This document shows positions 7,057 through 16,062 of a DNA stretch of 64,000 bases, piece after piece. The DNA is taken from NCBI GenBank assembly GCA_963820185.1, contig CAWFYV010000002.1, positions 248,001-312,000 of the forward strand. The letters run 5' to 3'. This DNA is from Aquilonibacter sp963820185. GTDB lineage: Bacteria > Vulcanimicrobiota > Vulcanimicrobiia > Vulcanimicrobiales > Vulcanimicrobiaceae. The position numbers and the translations under genes were made by a program. The notes under the pieces were generated by a model. That model had not been told where the DNA came from, searched no databases, and was given only the letters and a program-made list of their open reading frames with translations. The first letter of the stretch is position 1; every line of letters begins with the position of its first letter.

Positions 7057-9176
7057 ATGCAACCTACCCCGCGCTTGACGTATCTCCAGCCTACCAGAGT
7101 GCCGCCGAAGAGCTAACCGACCAACTTTGGCGGCTGCAGCTTCTCCTCGAACGCGCCGTTGCGCGCTTGCGCGAACGATTCGCGCCGGATCAGCAGCGTG
7201 GTCTCGGTAGCGTCGCTATTTTTGACGATGAGATAGACGCGCTGCTCGGCGCCGTACCGCAGTGGCACGACGCAGCGGGCACCGATGCGATCGCAACCGC
7301 GCGCGCGCGTTGCGTGATGCGGGCGCAGACCAGCGTGGCGGAGGGATTCGCATTTCCACTCGACACAATCCGCCGGCGTTTTGACCTCGACGATCTCGAA
7401 TTCGACGCGTTTCTGCTCTGTCTCGCGGCAGAGCTTCATCCAAGCTATGGCCGCGTTTACGCATACCTTAATAACGACGTTACGCGCGCGCGTCCGAGTG
7501 TTGCGCTGCTGGTGGATATTTTGTCGGAGAGTTGGTCACAACGGCTTGCAACGCGCCGGGCGCTCGCGAGAACGTCAACGCTCTTTCGTCTCCACCTACT
7601 CGAGTCGCGACCGGCATCTGACGATGTTTCCGCCGAAATCTCGGTCGATCCGGGGGTCGTCGCGTTTGCGCTCGACGACACTGCCCCGTACGAAGCAGAA
7701 CCATTGCTCGAAACGCTCGCGCTCGACGAACTCCTCCTCTCGCCAGGGGAGCGCGCATCGCTCGAAGCACTGACGCGGTCACTTATCCAGAACGCTATCG
7801 ATACATCAAAACCAACGATCGCCGTTATTTCCGGTGCGCCAAGTTCCGGACGACGCACGCTCGCGCGCGCGATCTGCCGAGAGATCGGCCGGTGTTTGCG
7901 TGTTATGGGCGAGGCTGTTACGCCGCAGGAACCATCCGATCTCGCGCGAGCCGTTCGCGACGCGCACCTGCGGCAACAGATTCCCGCCATCCGTCTCGCG
8001 ACGGGTGACGAGCAGATCGATCTCCGCGCCGTCGTGCGCGCGCTGCAGCGGTTGCCCGTCCAGCTTGCGTTCCTCATCGTCGACAGCGACGCGCCACCGC
8101 GCCTTCATCGCGATGGATACGCGCATATCCTCAGCGCCCATCTTGGTACACCGCCCGCGTCGGTGCGCACATCGGGCTGGAAGCGCGCGCTGCGCGAAGA
8201 GGGCGCAACCGCGAGCGACGACACGATACAAACACTCGCGGCGGTGTATCCCTTTAGCGTCGCGCGGATCTACGCTTCGGTGCGCGACGCATGCCTGCAA
8301 TTCGCCGAAGACGGTGCCAAGACACTCGGAATTCGCGAGCTTGCCGCTGCGGCGCGCAACCAAACCTCGCACCACCTCGATACGCTCGCGCAGGCACTTC
8401 CACCGCGCTACGGCTGGAACGATATCGTGCTGCCCGACGACGAACGCGCGCGTTTGCGCGAAATCGCGGACGCGGTTCGCAACCGCGAGCGTGTCATGGA
8501 GCAGTGGGGCTTCGGCGAGAAAGTCTGCACCGGTCCGGGCGTGAACGCGATTTTTTTTGGGCCGTCCGGGACCGGGAAAACGATGGCCGCTTCGATTCTT
8601 GCTGCCGAGCTCGGCATGGCGATTTACCGTGTCGACCTCTCGCGTGTCGTGAGCAAATACATCGGCGACACCGAACGTAACCTCAATGCGCTGTTCGACG
8701 AAGCGCGGCGCTCCTTCGCGATGCTCTTTTTCGACGAAGCGGAGGCGATATTCGGAAAGCGCTCCGAGGTCAAAGATGCGCACGACCGTTACGCCAACAT
8801 CGAAGTAGCCTATCTCTTGCAACGAATGGAAACCTTTGAGGGCGTCGCGATCCTCGCAACCAATCTGCGCAAGCACATGGACAATGCATTTTTACGCCGG
8901 CTGCAATTCGCGGTCGAATTTCCGCTGCCGGGATACGAGCAGCGCCTGCAGATCTGGCGTCAAGTGTGGCCGGCCTCGGCGGAGTTAGCCGATGACATCG
9001 ATCTCGAGTACATAGCCAATCGCTTCGAGCTTTCCGGTGGCCACATTCGCAACGTTGCGATGATGGCGGCGTATCTCGCGTGCGAAGAGCACCGGCCGAT
9101 CGGCATGTCCCATCTCGTCGCCGCAACCAAGCGCGAGTTCCAGAAGCTCGGGCGCGGGATGCGCGTCGATGATTAG
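7053..9176 (+). CDS. eCIS-associated AAA+ ATPase (Afp15-like)
   Basis: ATPase of 707 residues, starting at GTG 7053 which overlaps the previous stop. The C-terminal half is a complete AAA+ module: Walker A FFGPSGTGKT near residue 500, Walker B MLFFDEAEAIFGKR near 556, then LATNLRKHMDNAFLRRLQF as sensor/arginine-finger region. Around residues 257-272, VISGAPSSGRRTLARA looks like a second P-loop in which the catalytic Lys is replaced by Arg, so the N-terminal ATPase-like domain is probably inactive. An AAA+ ATPase of this kind is a core eCIS gene (Afp15 in the Serratia anti-feeding prophage), thought to act in particle assembly or cargo handling. Confidence 0.88.
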   Translation: MNATYPALDVSPAYQSAAEELTDQLWRLQLLLERAVARLRERFAPDQQRGLGSVAIFDDEIDALLGAVPQWHDAAGTDAIATARARCVMRAQTSVAEGFAFPLDTIRRRFDLDDLEFDAFLLCLAAELHPSYGRVYAYLNNDVTRARPSVALLVDILSESWSQRLATRRALARTSTLFRLHLLESRPASDDVSAEISVDPGVVAFALDDTAPYEAEPLLETLALDELLLSPGERASLEALTRSLIQNAIDTSKPTIAVISGAPSSGRRTLARAICREIGRCLRVMGEAVTPQEPSDLARAVRDAHLRQQIPAIRLATGDEQIDLRAVVRALQRLPVQLAFLIVDSDAPPRLHRDGYAHILSAHLGTPPASVRTSGWKRALREEGATASDDTIQTLAAVYPFSVARIYASVRDACLQFAEDGAKTLGIRELAAAARNQTSHHLDTLAQALPPRYGWNDIVLPDDERARLREIADAVRNRERVMEQWGFGEKVCTGPGVNAIFFGPSGTGKTMAASILAAELGMAIYRVDLSRVVSKYIGDTERNLNALFDEARRSFAMLFFDEAEAIFGKRSEVKDAHDRYANIEVAYLLQRMETFEGVAILATNLRKHMDNAFLRRLQFAVEFPLPGYEQRLQIWRQVWPASAELADDIDLEYIANRFELSGGHIRNVAMMAAYLACEEHRPIGMSHLVAATKREFQKLGRGMRVDD

Positions 9177-10035
9177 CGACCTCGATGCAGCACTCAAGGC
9201 GATGTTGACCGGCGAAGCGCCGCTCGGTTCGTCCCTCGCATCCGCGACGATCTCGTTTGCCGTACCCGATACGACGTGGCAAGGTCAGGGCACCGGGATG
9301 CAGGTCGACTGTTACCTCTACCGGGTGATCGACAATCGCGAACTGCGCTCCAACCAACGCTTCACCGCGATCAACTCTGACGGCACCACGACGACGACGC
9401 TTTTCCCCTCGCGCGTCGAGTGCTCGTACATCATCTCGGCGTGGGACAAAGGCTCGGAAGTCGAGGGCATGGAGAAAGAGCCCGACGAGCACGCGCTGCT
9501 CAGCGACGTGATCTGGGTGTTGTGGCGCAATCCCACGATGCCATCAAAATATCTCACTGGATCGCTCACGAGCGCCTTCTTGGCGATTCCAATCGTCGCT
9601 GACGAGAGCGAAGACATGGCTGCGAAGCCGGATTTTTGGAGCGGGCTCGATACCTATGTTCGCCCCGCAGTCACGTGCCGCATCACGATCGAGATGGATC
9701 TCGACAACGCGACAACCGGCGCGCAAGCCACGATGATCGGCTTCGTCGCCGAGCAGCTCACGACCGGCATCGTCGATCAACAGCAACCGGCGATGATTGC
9801 GGGCACTATTCGCAATGCGGCCGCGCTCACCGTGGTTGTCCCCAACGCCTGGATTCAACTCGACAGCTCGGCGCAGACGTATCTCTCCGATGCCAACGGC
9901 CGGTTTGTCATTTCAAACATTACCTTGGGGCCGCACACGCTTACCGTGCGCGCCGTGGGCTACGCACAGGCCGTGCGCAGCTTTAACGTTCCCGATCCAA
10001 GCGGAATCTACGACGTCAGCCTAACTCCGATTTGA
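9169..10035 (+). CDS. Pvc16/Afp16-like tail terminator (DUF4255) with C-terminal carboxypeptidase-regulatory-like domain
   Basis: Protein of 288 residues whose N-terminal ~190 residues match the Pvc16_N/DUF4255 pattern (MISDLDAALKAML at the start, VDCYLYRVIDNRELRSNQR, VECSYIISAWD, LLSDVIWVLWRNPTMP). In eCIS particles this protein caps the distal end of tube and sheath and sets where polymerisation stops. Residues ~200-288 form an added beta-sandwich (VVPNAWIQLDSSAQTYLSDANGRFVISNI ... GPHTLTVRAVGYA in two parts), the usual carboxypeptidase-regulatory-like repeat. That extension would decorate the end of the particle that faces the producing cell. The start overlaps the ATPase stop. Confidence 0.85.
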   Translation: MISDLDAALKAMLTGEAPLGSSLASATISFAVPDTTWQGQGTGMQVDCYLYRVIDNRELRSNQRFTAINSDGTTTTTLFPSRVECSYIISAWDKGSEVEGMEKEPDEHALLSDVIWVLWRNPTMPSKYLTGSLTSAFLAIPIVADESEDMAAKPDFWSGLDTYVRPAVTCRITIEMDLDNATTGAQATMIGFVAEQLTTGIVDQQQPAMIAGTIRNAAALTVVVPNAWIQLDSSAQTYLSDANGRFVISNITLGPHTLTVRAVGYAQAVRSFNVPDPSGIYDVSLTPI

Positions 10036-10044
10036 GGTGGAATC

Positions 10045-11985
10045 ATGACCGTGACCTATACGACGCCCGGCGTCTATATCCAAGAGCAGCCCGCAATCGG
10101 CCCGATCGTCGGGGTTGGAACGAGCACGACTGCCTTTATCGGCGCGGCGTTGCAAGGCCCGTCGTTCACGCCGACCATCGTCACGAACTGGACGCAGTTT
10201 GTGAACACGTTCGGCAGTTACATGATCAACCCGCCGGGCTTCTACATGGCCTACGCGGTGAAGGGATACTTCGACAACGGCGGCACAACCGCGTACATCG
10301 TGCGCGTCGGCACGTCAAAGACGGCGTCGCTGGCGCTCCTCGACCGCGGCGGCGCACAAGATGCACTCGTCGCTTCCGCGCTGGTTGACGGTGTGGCCGG
10401 AAACACGATCACGGTCGCGGTCGCGGAAACGCAGATCGTTCCGCTCGCCAACAACTGCGTTGTGACGCGCGCCCACGCCTCGATCACCTCGGGAGCCGGG
10501 AACATCATCGTGCTCACCAACTTGAGCGACGCCGTAAACTTTTCGCCCGGCGACGCCGTCGTCATCGAAGGGACGACCGACGGCGCAACGATCGCTCGCA
10601 TCATCGGCACGAACCTCGTGCTGCAGACAAACCTCTCCGGCTCGTATTCGTCGGGCACCGTTCGCATCGCCGGCCTCGCAGTCGCGCAGACGACGTTCCG
10701 CGTTACCAACGGAGCGGGACTCGAGCCGGGAAGCATCATCGAACTCAACAACGGTACGGCCCATGAATACCAAACGATCGCTGAAACCAGCGGCGCGTTC
10801 ATCACGCTGCAAGGCGCGGGACTCGCCAACACCTATGGCATGGATTCGGGCGATGCGGCGGTGACGATCGAGTCGTTCGAATTCACACTTACCGACACGA
10901 GCCCGCCCAACGTCCCGGAAGTCTGGCAGAATCTCTCGATGGATCCGCGACACAGCCGCTATTGGGGATCGATGGTCAATTCTCTCTACATTAGCCTTGC
11001 GTTACCCTCGACACCCGACACCGACACGCCGCCGAACAACCTGCCGGCGACGCTTGCGACGAAGGCACTCGCCGGAGGTACGGCCGACAATCCATCGAGC
11101 TTGGGACTCACGCAATATCAGACTGCCCTCAGCGCGATGGTGCCGCTGCAAGACGTGGAGCTCGTCTGCGTGCCGGATCGCACCGACCAAGCCGTGCAGC
11201 AAGCAGTCATCGCGCACTGCGAGACGATGATGGATCGCTTCGCGATCTTGCATACGAAGCCCGGGTTGGCTGCGGATGCGTCAGCGGCCAGCCCGCTGAT
11301 GCTGCAACGCGCATGGTGCTCGTCGCAGGGCGGGTACGCAGCGCTTTACTATCCGTGGATTCTGATCAACGATCCCAACAGTTTGACCGGCAACGACACG
11401 ATACTCGTTCCGCCCTCCGGACACATCGCCGGCATCTACGGGCGCGTCGACAAGCTCGGCGTGCAGAACGCACCGGCGAATCAAGGCATCATCGACGCGG
11501 TCGGCTTGGAACTCAATGTCGACGGCACGACGCAAGGACTGCTCAACGTCGCCGGCATCAATGTCTCGCGCATCTTCCCCGGTCAAGCATTGCCGCTCGT
11601 CTGGGGCGCGCGCACTACCACGCCGATCGCGCAAACCGCGTGGACGTACATCCCCGTGCGCCGTCTCTTCATCTTCGTCGAGACCTCGCTCAAACTCGGG
11701 CTGCTTCCCTACGTGTTCAACACGATCGACGAGAGTCTGTGGAAGCGCCTGAGCCGCACGATCACCGATTTTCTGACGCGCGTATGGCAAGCGGGTGCGC
11801 TCTTCGGGACGCAAGCATCGCAGGCGTTCTACGTTGAGATCGACGCGGAGAACAATCCACCGGACTTGATGGCGCAGGGCCAGGTCAATATCACGATCGG
11901 TATGGCGCCGGTCTATCCCGCCGAGTTCATCATCGTGAAGATCGGTATGTGGCAAGGCGGCACCAGCGTCACCGAGCAGTCGTAG
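10045..11985 (+). CDS. contractile tail sheath protein (Afp2/3/4-like)
   Basis: Sheath subunit of 646 residues that forms the contractile outer cylinder. The N terminus YTTPGVYIQEQP and GTSTTAFIGAALQGP are typical of phage-type sheaths, and the C-terminal half carries the conserved region APANQGIIDAVGLE, ARTTTPIAQTAWTYIPVRRL and SLKLGLLPYVFNTIDESLW. The protein is longer than usual (about 350-500 residues). The excess lies in residues ~105-290, a Val/Thr-rich insertion that should sit on the outer surface. Only one sheath gene is present, whereas Afp and PVC encode several paralogues. Confidence 0.93.
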   Translation: MTVTYTTPGVYIQEQPAIGPIVGVGTSTTAFIGAALQGPSFTPTIVTNWTQFVNTFGSYMINPPGFYMAYAVKGYFDNGGTTAYIVRVGTSKTASLALLDRGGAQDALVASALVDGVAGNTITVAVAETQIVPLANNCVVTRAHASITSGAGNIIVLTNLSDAVNFSPGDAVVIEGTTDGATIARIIGTNLVLQTNLSGSYSSGTVRIAGLAVAQTTFRVTNGAGLEPGSIIELNNGTAHEYQTIAETSGAFITLQGAGLANTYGMDSGDAAVTIESFEFTLTDTSPPNVPEVWQNLSMDPRHSRYWGSMVNSLYISLALPSTPDTDTPPNNLPATLATKALAGGTADNPSSLGLTQYQTALSAMVPLQDVELVCVPDRTDQAVQQAVIAHCETMMDRFAILHTKPGLAADASAASPLMLQRAWCSSQGGYAALYYPWILINDPNSLTGNDTILVPPSGHIAGIYGRVDKLGVQNAPANQGIIDAVGLELNVDGTTQGLLNVAGINVSRIFPGQALPLVWGARTTTPIAQTAWTYIPVRRLFIFVETSLKLGLLPYVFNTIDESLWKRLSRTITDFLTRVWQAGALFGTQASQAFYVEIDAENNPPDLMAQGQVNITIGMAPVYPAEFIIVKIGMWQGGTSVTEQS

Positions 11986-11997
11986 GAGTAAAACAAT

Positions 11998-12438
11998 ATG
12001 TCGACAGGACAACGCGTCGATGCGTTTCGCAACTTCAACTTTCTGGTTGAGATCGACGGCATCACCCAGGCGAGTTTCACGGAGTGCAGCGGTCTCGAGT
12101 CCACTACCGAGGTGATTGAAACCCGATCCGGCGGCGACAGCACGACGGTCTACAAGCTTCCAGGGAAAACCAGTTATGCCGACATCACGCTCAAGTGGGG
12201 AATCACCTCCTCGACCGAGCTGATGACGTGGCGTCAAAACGTCATCAACGGCGTGATCGCGCGCCAAAACGGTTCGGTCGTGCTCTACGACCTCACCAAC
12301 CAAACCGAAGTCGCGCGTTGGGATTTCTTCGCCGCGTGGCCGACGAAATGGGATGGCCCCTCGCTCAACGCCAAGGGCAACGACATTGCGATCGACACGA
12401 TGGTCATCGCGTGTGAGAAAATCGTGCGGTCCTTCTAG
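11998..12438 (+). CDS. inner tube protein (T4 gp19-like, Afp1/5-like)
   Basis: Tube subunit of 146 residues; hexameric rings stack inside the sheath and are driven into the target on contraction. The sequence has the family pattern DAFRNFNFLVEIDG, FTECSGLESTTEVIE, KLPGKTSYADITLKWG and a C-terminal NDIAIDTMVIACE. It starts 12 bases after the sheath stop with GGAGTAA as ribosome-binding site. It is the only stand-alone tube gene in the locus. Confidence 0.95.
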   Translation: MSTGQRVDAFRNFNFLVEIDGITQASFTECSGLESTTEVIETRSGGDSTTVYKLPGKTSYADITLKWGITSSTELMTWRQNVINGVIARQNGSVVLYDLTNQTEVARWDFFAAWPTKWDGPSLNAKGNDIAIDTMVIACEKIVRSF

Positions 12439-12440
12439 CC

Positions 12441-12806
12441 ATGGTTACAACCGAATACGAGTTCGAGCTGCCCAACGGCTACGTCGACAAGAGCGGAACG
12501 CTGCATCGCACTGGTGCGATGCGCCTCGCAACCGCGGCCGACGAGATTCTTCCCATGAAAGACCCGCGCGTGCAAAACCTTCCGGCGTACTTGATCGTGA
12601 TCTTGCTCTCGCGCGTCGTCGTGCGTTTGGGAACAGTAACGCCGATCAATCCCAACGTCATCGAGGGGCTCTTCAGCGAAGATCTCTCGTACTTGCAAGA
12701 GATGTACAACCGCATCAACGGCCTCTCGCGCCGCCAACTTGCCGTGCGCTGTCCGAAATGTTCGGAGTCGTTTGAAACGGAGCTCCCGAGCTTGGGGGGA
12801 TTCTAG
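12441..12806 (+). CDS. tail-assembly (gp41/chaperone-type) eCIS protein
   Basis: Protein of 121 residues two bases after the tube gene. It opens with EYEFELPNGYVDKSGTLHRTG and has RLATAADEILPMKD, a helical middle, and a single CPKCSES motif near the C terminus. Position and size match the small protein that usually follows the tube gene in eCIS and related phage tails, often annotated as a tail assembly protein. It ends in Leu-Gly-Gly-Phe exactly at a run of six G, where a -1 shift would extend it into the DUF6760 frame (see 12794). Confidence 0.75.
   Translation: MVTTEYEFELPNGYVDKSGTLHRTGAMRLATAADEILPMKDPRVQNLPAYLIVILLSRVVVRLGTVTPINPNVIEGLFSEDLSYLQEMYNRINGLSRRQLAVRCPKCSESFETELPSLGGF
12794..12800 (+). 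promoter_or_regulatory. candidate programmed -1 frameshift site
   Basis: The heptamer G_GGG_GGA fits the X_XXY_YYZ slippery pattern relative to the frame of the 12441 gene, six bases before its stop codon. A -1 slip would fuse that protein to the 52 codons of the DUF6760 frame, giving about 172 residues. Tail-assembly genes of many phages use such a shift (lambda G/GT is the classic case). Whether it happens here is an inference. Confidence 0.45.
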
Positions 12807-12958
12807 GCTACCCTTTGGACTGGGTCTACCAGGAGGTAGCCGCATTGAGCGTGCGCGTGCACTGGACCTACGACGACCTTTTGAACATCGATCACGCCGA
12901 GCGCCGGCGCTGGATCGACGAAGTGCTTAGATTGGAAGCGGTACAGCAGAGTTCATAG
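12800..12958 (+). CDS. DUF6760-like small eCIS protein (start uncertain, possibly a frameshift extension)
   Basis: The frame reads GYPLDWVYQEVAALSV, then RVHWTYDDLLNIDHAERRR and WIDEVLRLEA, which resembles DUF6760, a small domain common next to tube genes in eCIS and related phages. There is no ATG. The upstream part of the domain (from Gly-Tyr-Pro at ~12806) has no start codon with a ribosome-binding site, so it is best reached by the -1 shift. A shorter 37-residue product could start at TTG 12845, which has a perfect AGGAGGT seven bases upstream. The stop is adjacent to the next ATG (12959). Confidence 0.65.
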   Translation: MLGYPLDWVYQEVAALSVRVHWTYDDLLNIDHAERRRWIDEVLRLEAVQQSS

Positions 12959-13771
12959 ATGGAGAAAATCGTAACGACCCTTGGGGAGTTGTTCGTGCGC
13001 GAAGCGCAACGGCTTGTCGCGCGCCGCGTTCCTTCGATCGCGTGGCTCGAGTTGATCGAGCCGATGGTCGATCGCGCTCGCGAGCGCGCCGGCGTTGCCG
13101 ATCGCTTCACGCGTCACGACGCCGTACCGCAAACCGTCAAGCCGGTACGCGACGAGCCGCTCGAGGAGATGCCACGTGATGATGTCGCGTCCGAAGGTAC
13201 GGCGCTTCCGCCGGCAGCGCGCGACCGCTTACGCGATATCGTCGGTCCCGCAGCGGACGCGGCACGCGTGCATACAGGCGCGCAGTCCGACGCGTTCGCG
13301 CGCAAAGAGCGCGCCGATGCCGTGACAATCGGCCCTGAGATGTACTTTCGCGCAGGGGCGTACGCACCGCAAGATCCAGCCGGGTTCGCTCTACTCACCC
13401 ATGAGGTCACGCACGTCGCCGAGTGGCTGCGTCCCGGCGCTGCGTGGCACCGCGCGACCGATGCCGGCGTACGCGCCGAAGAACGCCTCGCACACGGGCG
13501 CGAACGCGCCGCGCTCTCGACGCCGCTCTCTCCCTCGCTCGCGCGATTGCCGTCCGCAGTGAAGCACGCTGCACCAGCATCACGCCCGACTGGCGCGCCG
13601 GCCGCGAGTGCAAATGCCGCGCAGCGTCCGATGAAGGCCGAAAGCGACCGCGCACCAATCGACGCACCTGCACCGGTGCCCGATGCAAATACGAACCTCG
13701 AGGTAATCCGTCGTACGCTCTTTCGCGACCTGATGAGTCAGATTCGCGTTGAATTCGAGCGAGGCGCGTAA
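12959..13771 (+). CDS. DUF4157 (eCIS core domain) protein
   Basis: Protein of 270 residues. A helical N-terminal ~80 residues is followed by a DUF4157-type segment: RDIVGPAADAARVHTGAQSD, then EMYFRAGAYAPQDPAGFALL and HEVTH at about residues 149-153. The HExxH motif resembles a metallopeptidase zinc site, and DUF4157 is strongly associated with eCIS loci, where it marks cargo or loading-related proteins. The C-terminal ~100 residues are Ala/Pro-rich and probably disordered, ending in a short helix (RRTLFRDLMSQIRVEFERGA). Peptidase activity is not shown. It overlaps the next start by one base. Confidence 0.75.
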   Translation: MEKIVTTLGELFVREAQRLVARRVPSIAWLELIEPMVDRARERAGVADRFTRHDAVPQTVKPVRDEPLEEMPRDDVASEGTALPPAARDRLRDIVGPAADAARVHTGAQSDAFARKERADAVTIGPEMYFRAGAYAPQDPAGFALLTHEVTHVAEWLRPGAAWHRATDAGVRAEERLAHGRERAALSTPLSPSLARLPSAVKHAAPASRPTGAPAASANAAQRPMKAESDRAPIDAPAPVPDANTNLEVIRRTLFRDLMSQIRVEFERGA

Positions 13772-14406
13772 TGAGCGGCGGCAACTTGCAGCTCGCAAAA
13801 GCGTTCATCGTCAACACCACCACCGGGGCGCAGATACCGGTGATGTACAACCCCGAGCAGTTTTCGCTCGATCAAGGCAACAACTTCGCCGAGATCGGGA
13901 TTCCCGGATTGAACGCGCCACCGATTCAGTACGTGCGCGGCAAAGGGCGCGTGCTGAGCATGGAGCTCTTCTTCGACTCCTACGAGCTCGGGCAAGACGT
14001 GCGATCGTTTACGGATGCGATCACCGGGCTGCTCGACACGCTGCCGAACACGTTCGCGCCGCCGATTCTACTTTTCGTGATGGGCAGCTTCAGTTTTCGC
14101 TGCGTGCTTGCCGAGGCGCAACAGCGCTTCACGATGTTCGCGATGGACGGAACGCCGGTGCGCTGCACGCTGAGCGTACGCTTCCACGAGTACGTCGATG
14201 TCACGATCGCGATCGAGACCGGCGTCTTCCTTGGGCCGCCGATGGTCTACAACGTCGTGCAAGGCGATACGCTCAGCTCGATTGCTACGCAGACCGGCGG
14301 CGATCCCTCGACGTGGCGCAACATCGCGAACGCCAACAACATCGAGGATCCGTTCAGTCCGCCCACCGGCAAGCCGCTGGTCATTCCGGGAAATCCGACG
14401 CAATGA
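13771..14406 (+). CDS. CIS tube/baseplate protein with LysM domain (Afp7-like)
   Basis: Protein of 211 residues. Residues 1-150 match the contractile-injection-system tube/baseplate hub domain (VNTTTGAQIPVMYNPEQFSL, YVRGKGRVLSMELFFDSYE, RCVLAEAQQRFTMF). Residues ~160-208 form a LysM domain (YNVVQGDTLSSIATQTGG ... GKPLVIPGNP). This is the Afp7/PVC7 type, which joins tube and spike in the baseplate. It is coupled to its neighbours by a TAATG overlap upstream and an ATGA overlap downstream. Confidence 0.9.
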   Translation: MSGGNLQLAKAFIVNTTTGAQIPVMYNPEQFSLDQGNNFAEIGIPGLNAPPIQYVRGKGRVLSMELFFDSYELGQDVRSFTDAITGLLDTLPNTFAPPILLFVMGSFSFRCVLAEAQQRFTMFAMDGTPVRCTLSVRFHEYVDVTIAIETGVFLGPPMVYNVVQGDTLSSIATQTGGDPSTWRNIANANNIEDPFSPPTGKPLVIPGNPTQ

Positions 14407-16049
14407 TCCAGAGCTATTTCGCGCCGCGCTTCAACGTCGTCGTGCAAGGCATCACGATGGCGGCAAACATCACGCAGCAGGTGCTGAGCGTGACCTACGA
14501 GGGTTCGCTCGACCATGCCGATATGTTCAAGATCGTCTTCTCGAACACCAACGGGCAGTATACCGATCTTTCGCTCTTTAGCCCGGGCGTCGAAGTCGAG
14601 CTCTACATGGGTTACGGCGACAACCTGACGCCGATGATGCTCGGCGTCATCACAACGATCGAACCCAACTTTCCGGAAAGCGGCCCGCCGACGATCGCCA
14701 TCTCCGGCTACGACAAGTCGTACAATATGCGGCACGGCCAAACGATCCCGCGTCAATTCGCGTTTATGACCGACTCGTTGATGGTTGCCGAAATCGCGCT
14801 CGAGAATCTGCTCATCCCGATCTGCGATCCCTCGCCTTGGTTCCACGAGAGCCTCACGCAAACCGGAACGGACTGGGCTTTCATCAAGGGGCTCGCGACC
14901 AACAACTTGTTCGACGCGTACGTCTACTGGGACAGCCTCTACTTTCAGTTCCCGATTCAACTCGATGCCTACGTGCTCGAATGGGGGCAGAGCCTGCGCA
15001 GCTTCTCACCGCGACTTGCAACGGCGACGATGGCCGGCCTGCAGGTCATTCGCGGCTATAACGAAGAGCTTGCACAGGCGATGATCGGTGTCGCATCCGG
15101 CGCACTGCTCAGTCTCGGCGACATCATCAATCGGCTTGGGCCGGCGACACTCGACATGCTGGCCTCGCTTGGGCGTCGTTGGATTCACAGTCAAAAGATC
15201 ACCTCGCCGATCGATGCACTGGCACTTGGCAAAGCGCTCTTGCAGCAGTTGCTCGACGGGCTCTACGAAGGCACCGGAAGTTGCATCGGTATTCCGGCCC
15301 TGCGCGCGGGAAGTTACATACAGGTCGCCGGCGTCGGACAGCGTTTCGGCGGCGTCTATCGCCTGCGCAAAGTCACGCATACGATCGATGACAACGGCTA
15401 CCTGACCGAGTTCGACATTACGCAGCAAGCCGAGTCCTCGCTGCTCTCGCTGATTCGCAAGAAAACTGACATCGATCTCACGTCGCCACGCGATCACACC
15501 GAGAAATTCTACGGCGTCTACGTAGCGAAGGTGCTCATCCCACCCTCGATCGTCGCCGACGCCGATCCCGCCTCGGCACTCGGCGCGCGCGTGAAGGTCT
15601 CATTCCCGTGGCTTTCCGACACGAACGTGAGCGGATGGGCTCGTGTCTGCGTGCCCCAAGCCGGCATAAACGGAAGCGGCGTCTATTTCATGCCGAGCGT
15701 CGGCGACACGGTGATCGTCGCGTTTCAGGACGGCGAGATCACGATGCCCGTGGTTATCGGAAGCGTGTGGGACGGTCCGTCTCAGCCGACGGTCTATCCT
15801 CCGCTACCGACAAACTTCGTGTCGGAGATCAAGACGCGCACCGGACAGACAATCAAAGTCGACGATACGCCTGGTGCCGGAGGCATAACCATTTCGACAT
15901 TACAGGGCGGCAGCTCGGTCACGTTGACGATGGACGGCAACATCACGATCAACGCGGTCAACCAACTGAACCTCAACGCGAAGACGTCCATCAATCTCAC
16001 CGCACCAAACGTCGCCGTGACTGTTACCGGCGCGATGTCGGTTACTTAG
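14403..16049 (+). CDS. VgrG/gpD-gp5-like central spike protein (Afp8-like)
   Basis: Spike protein of 548 residues, starting at ATG 14403 which overlaps the previous stop. The first ~370 residues resemble the phage late-control D / gp27-type hub (VTYEGSLDHADMFKIVF, MLGVITTIEPNFPESG). Residues ~370-470 form the gp5-type OB domain (KVSFPWLSDTNVSGWARVC, GDTVIVAFQDGEITMPVV). The C-terminal tail is a Thr/Asn-rich beta-helix (NGNITINAVNQLNLN written here as short repeats). Trimers of this protein form the needle tip that pierces the target. Confidence 0.92.
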   Translation: MIQSYFAPRFNVVVQGITMAANITQQVLSVTYEGSLDHADMFKIVFSNTNGQYTDLSLFSPGVEVELYMGYGDNLTPMMLGVITTIEPNFPESGPPTIAISGYDKSYNMRHGQTIPRQFAFMTDSLMVAEIALENLLIPICDPSPWFHESLTQTGTDWAFIKGLATNNLFDAYVYWDSLYFQFPIQLDAYVLEWGQSLRSFSPRLATATMAGLQVIRGYNEELAQAMIGVASGALLSLGDIINRLGPATLDMLASLGRRWIHSQKITSPIDALALGKALLQQLLDGLYEGTGSCIGIPALRAGSYIQVAGVGQRFGGVYRLRKVTHTIDDNGYLTEFDITQQAESSLLSLIRKKTDIDLTSPRDHTEKFYGVYVAKVLIPPSIVADADPASALGARVKVSFPWLSDTNVSGWARVCVPQAGINGSGVYFMPSVGDTVIVAFQDGEITMPVVIGSVWDGPSQPTVYPPLPTNFVSEIKTRTGQTIKVDDTPGAGGITISTLQGGSSVTLTMDGNITINAVNQLNLNAKTSINLTAPNVAVTVTGAMSVT

Positions 16050-16062
16050 TGCGAGGAGCGAC

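Noticed and set aside
13749..14402. In-frame upstream extension of the VgrG-like gene
   Set aside because: It covers the LysM gene in another frame and encodes only Arg/His/Ala-rich sequence; ATG 14403 overlaps the preceding stop as usual in this operon.
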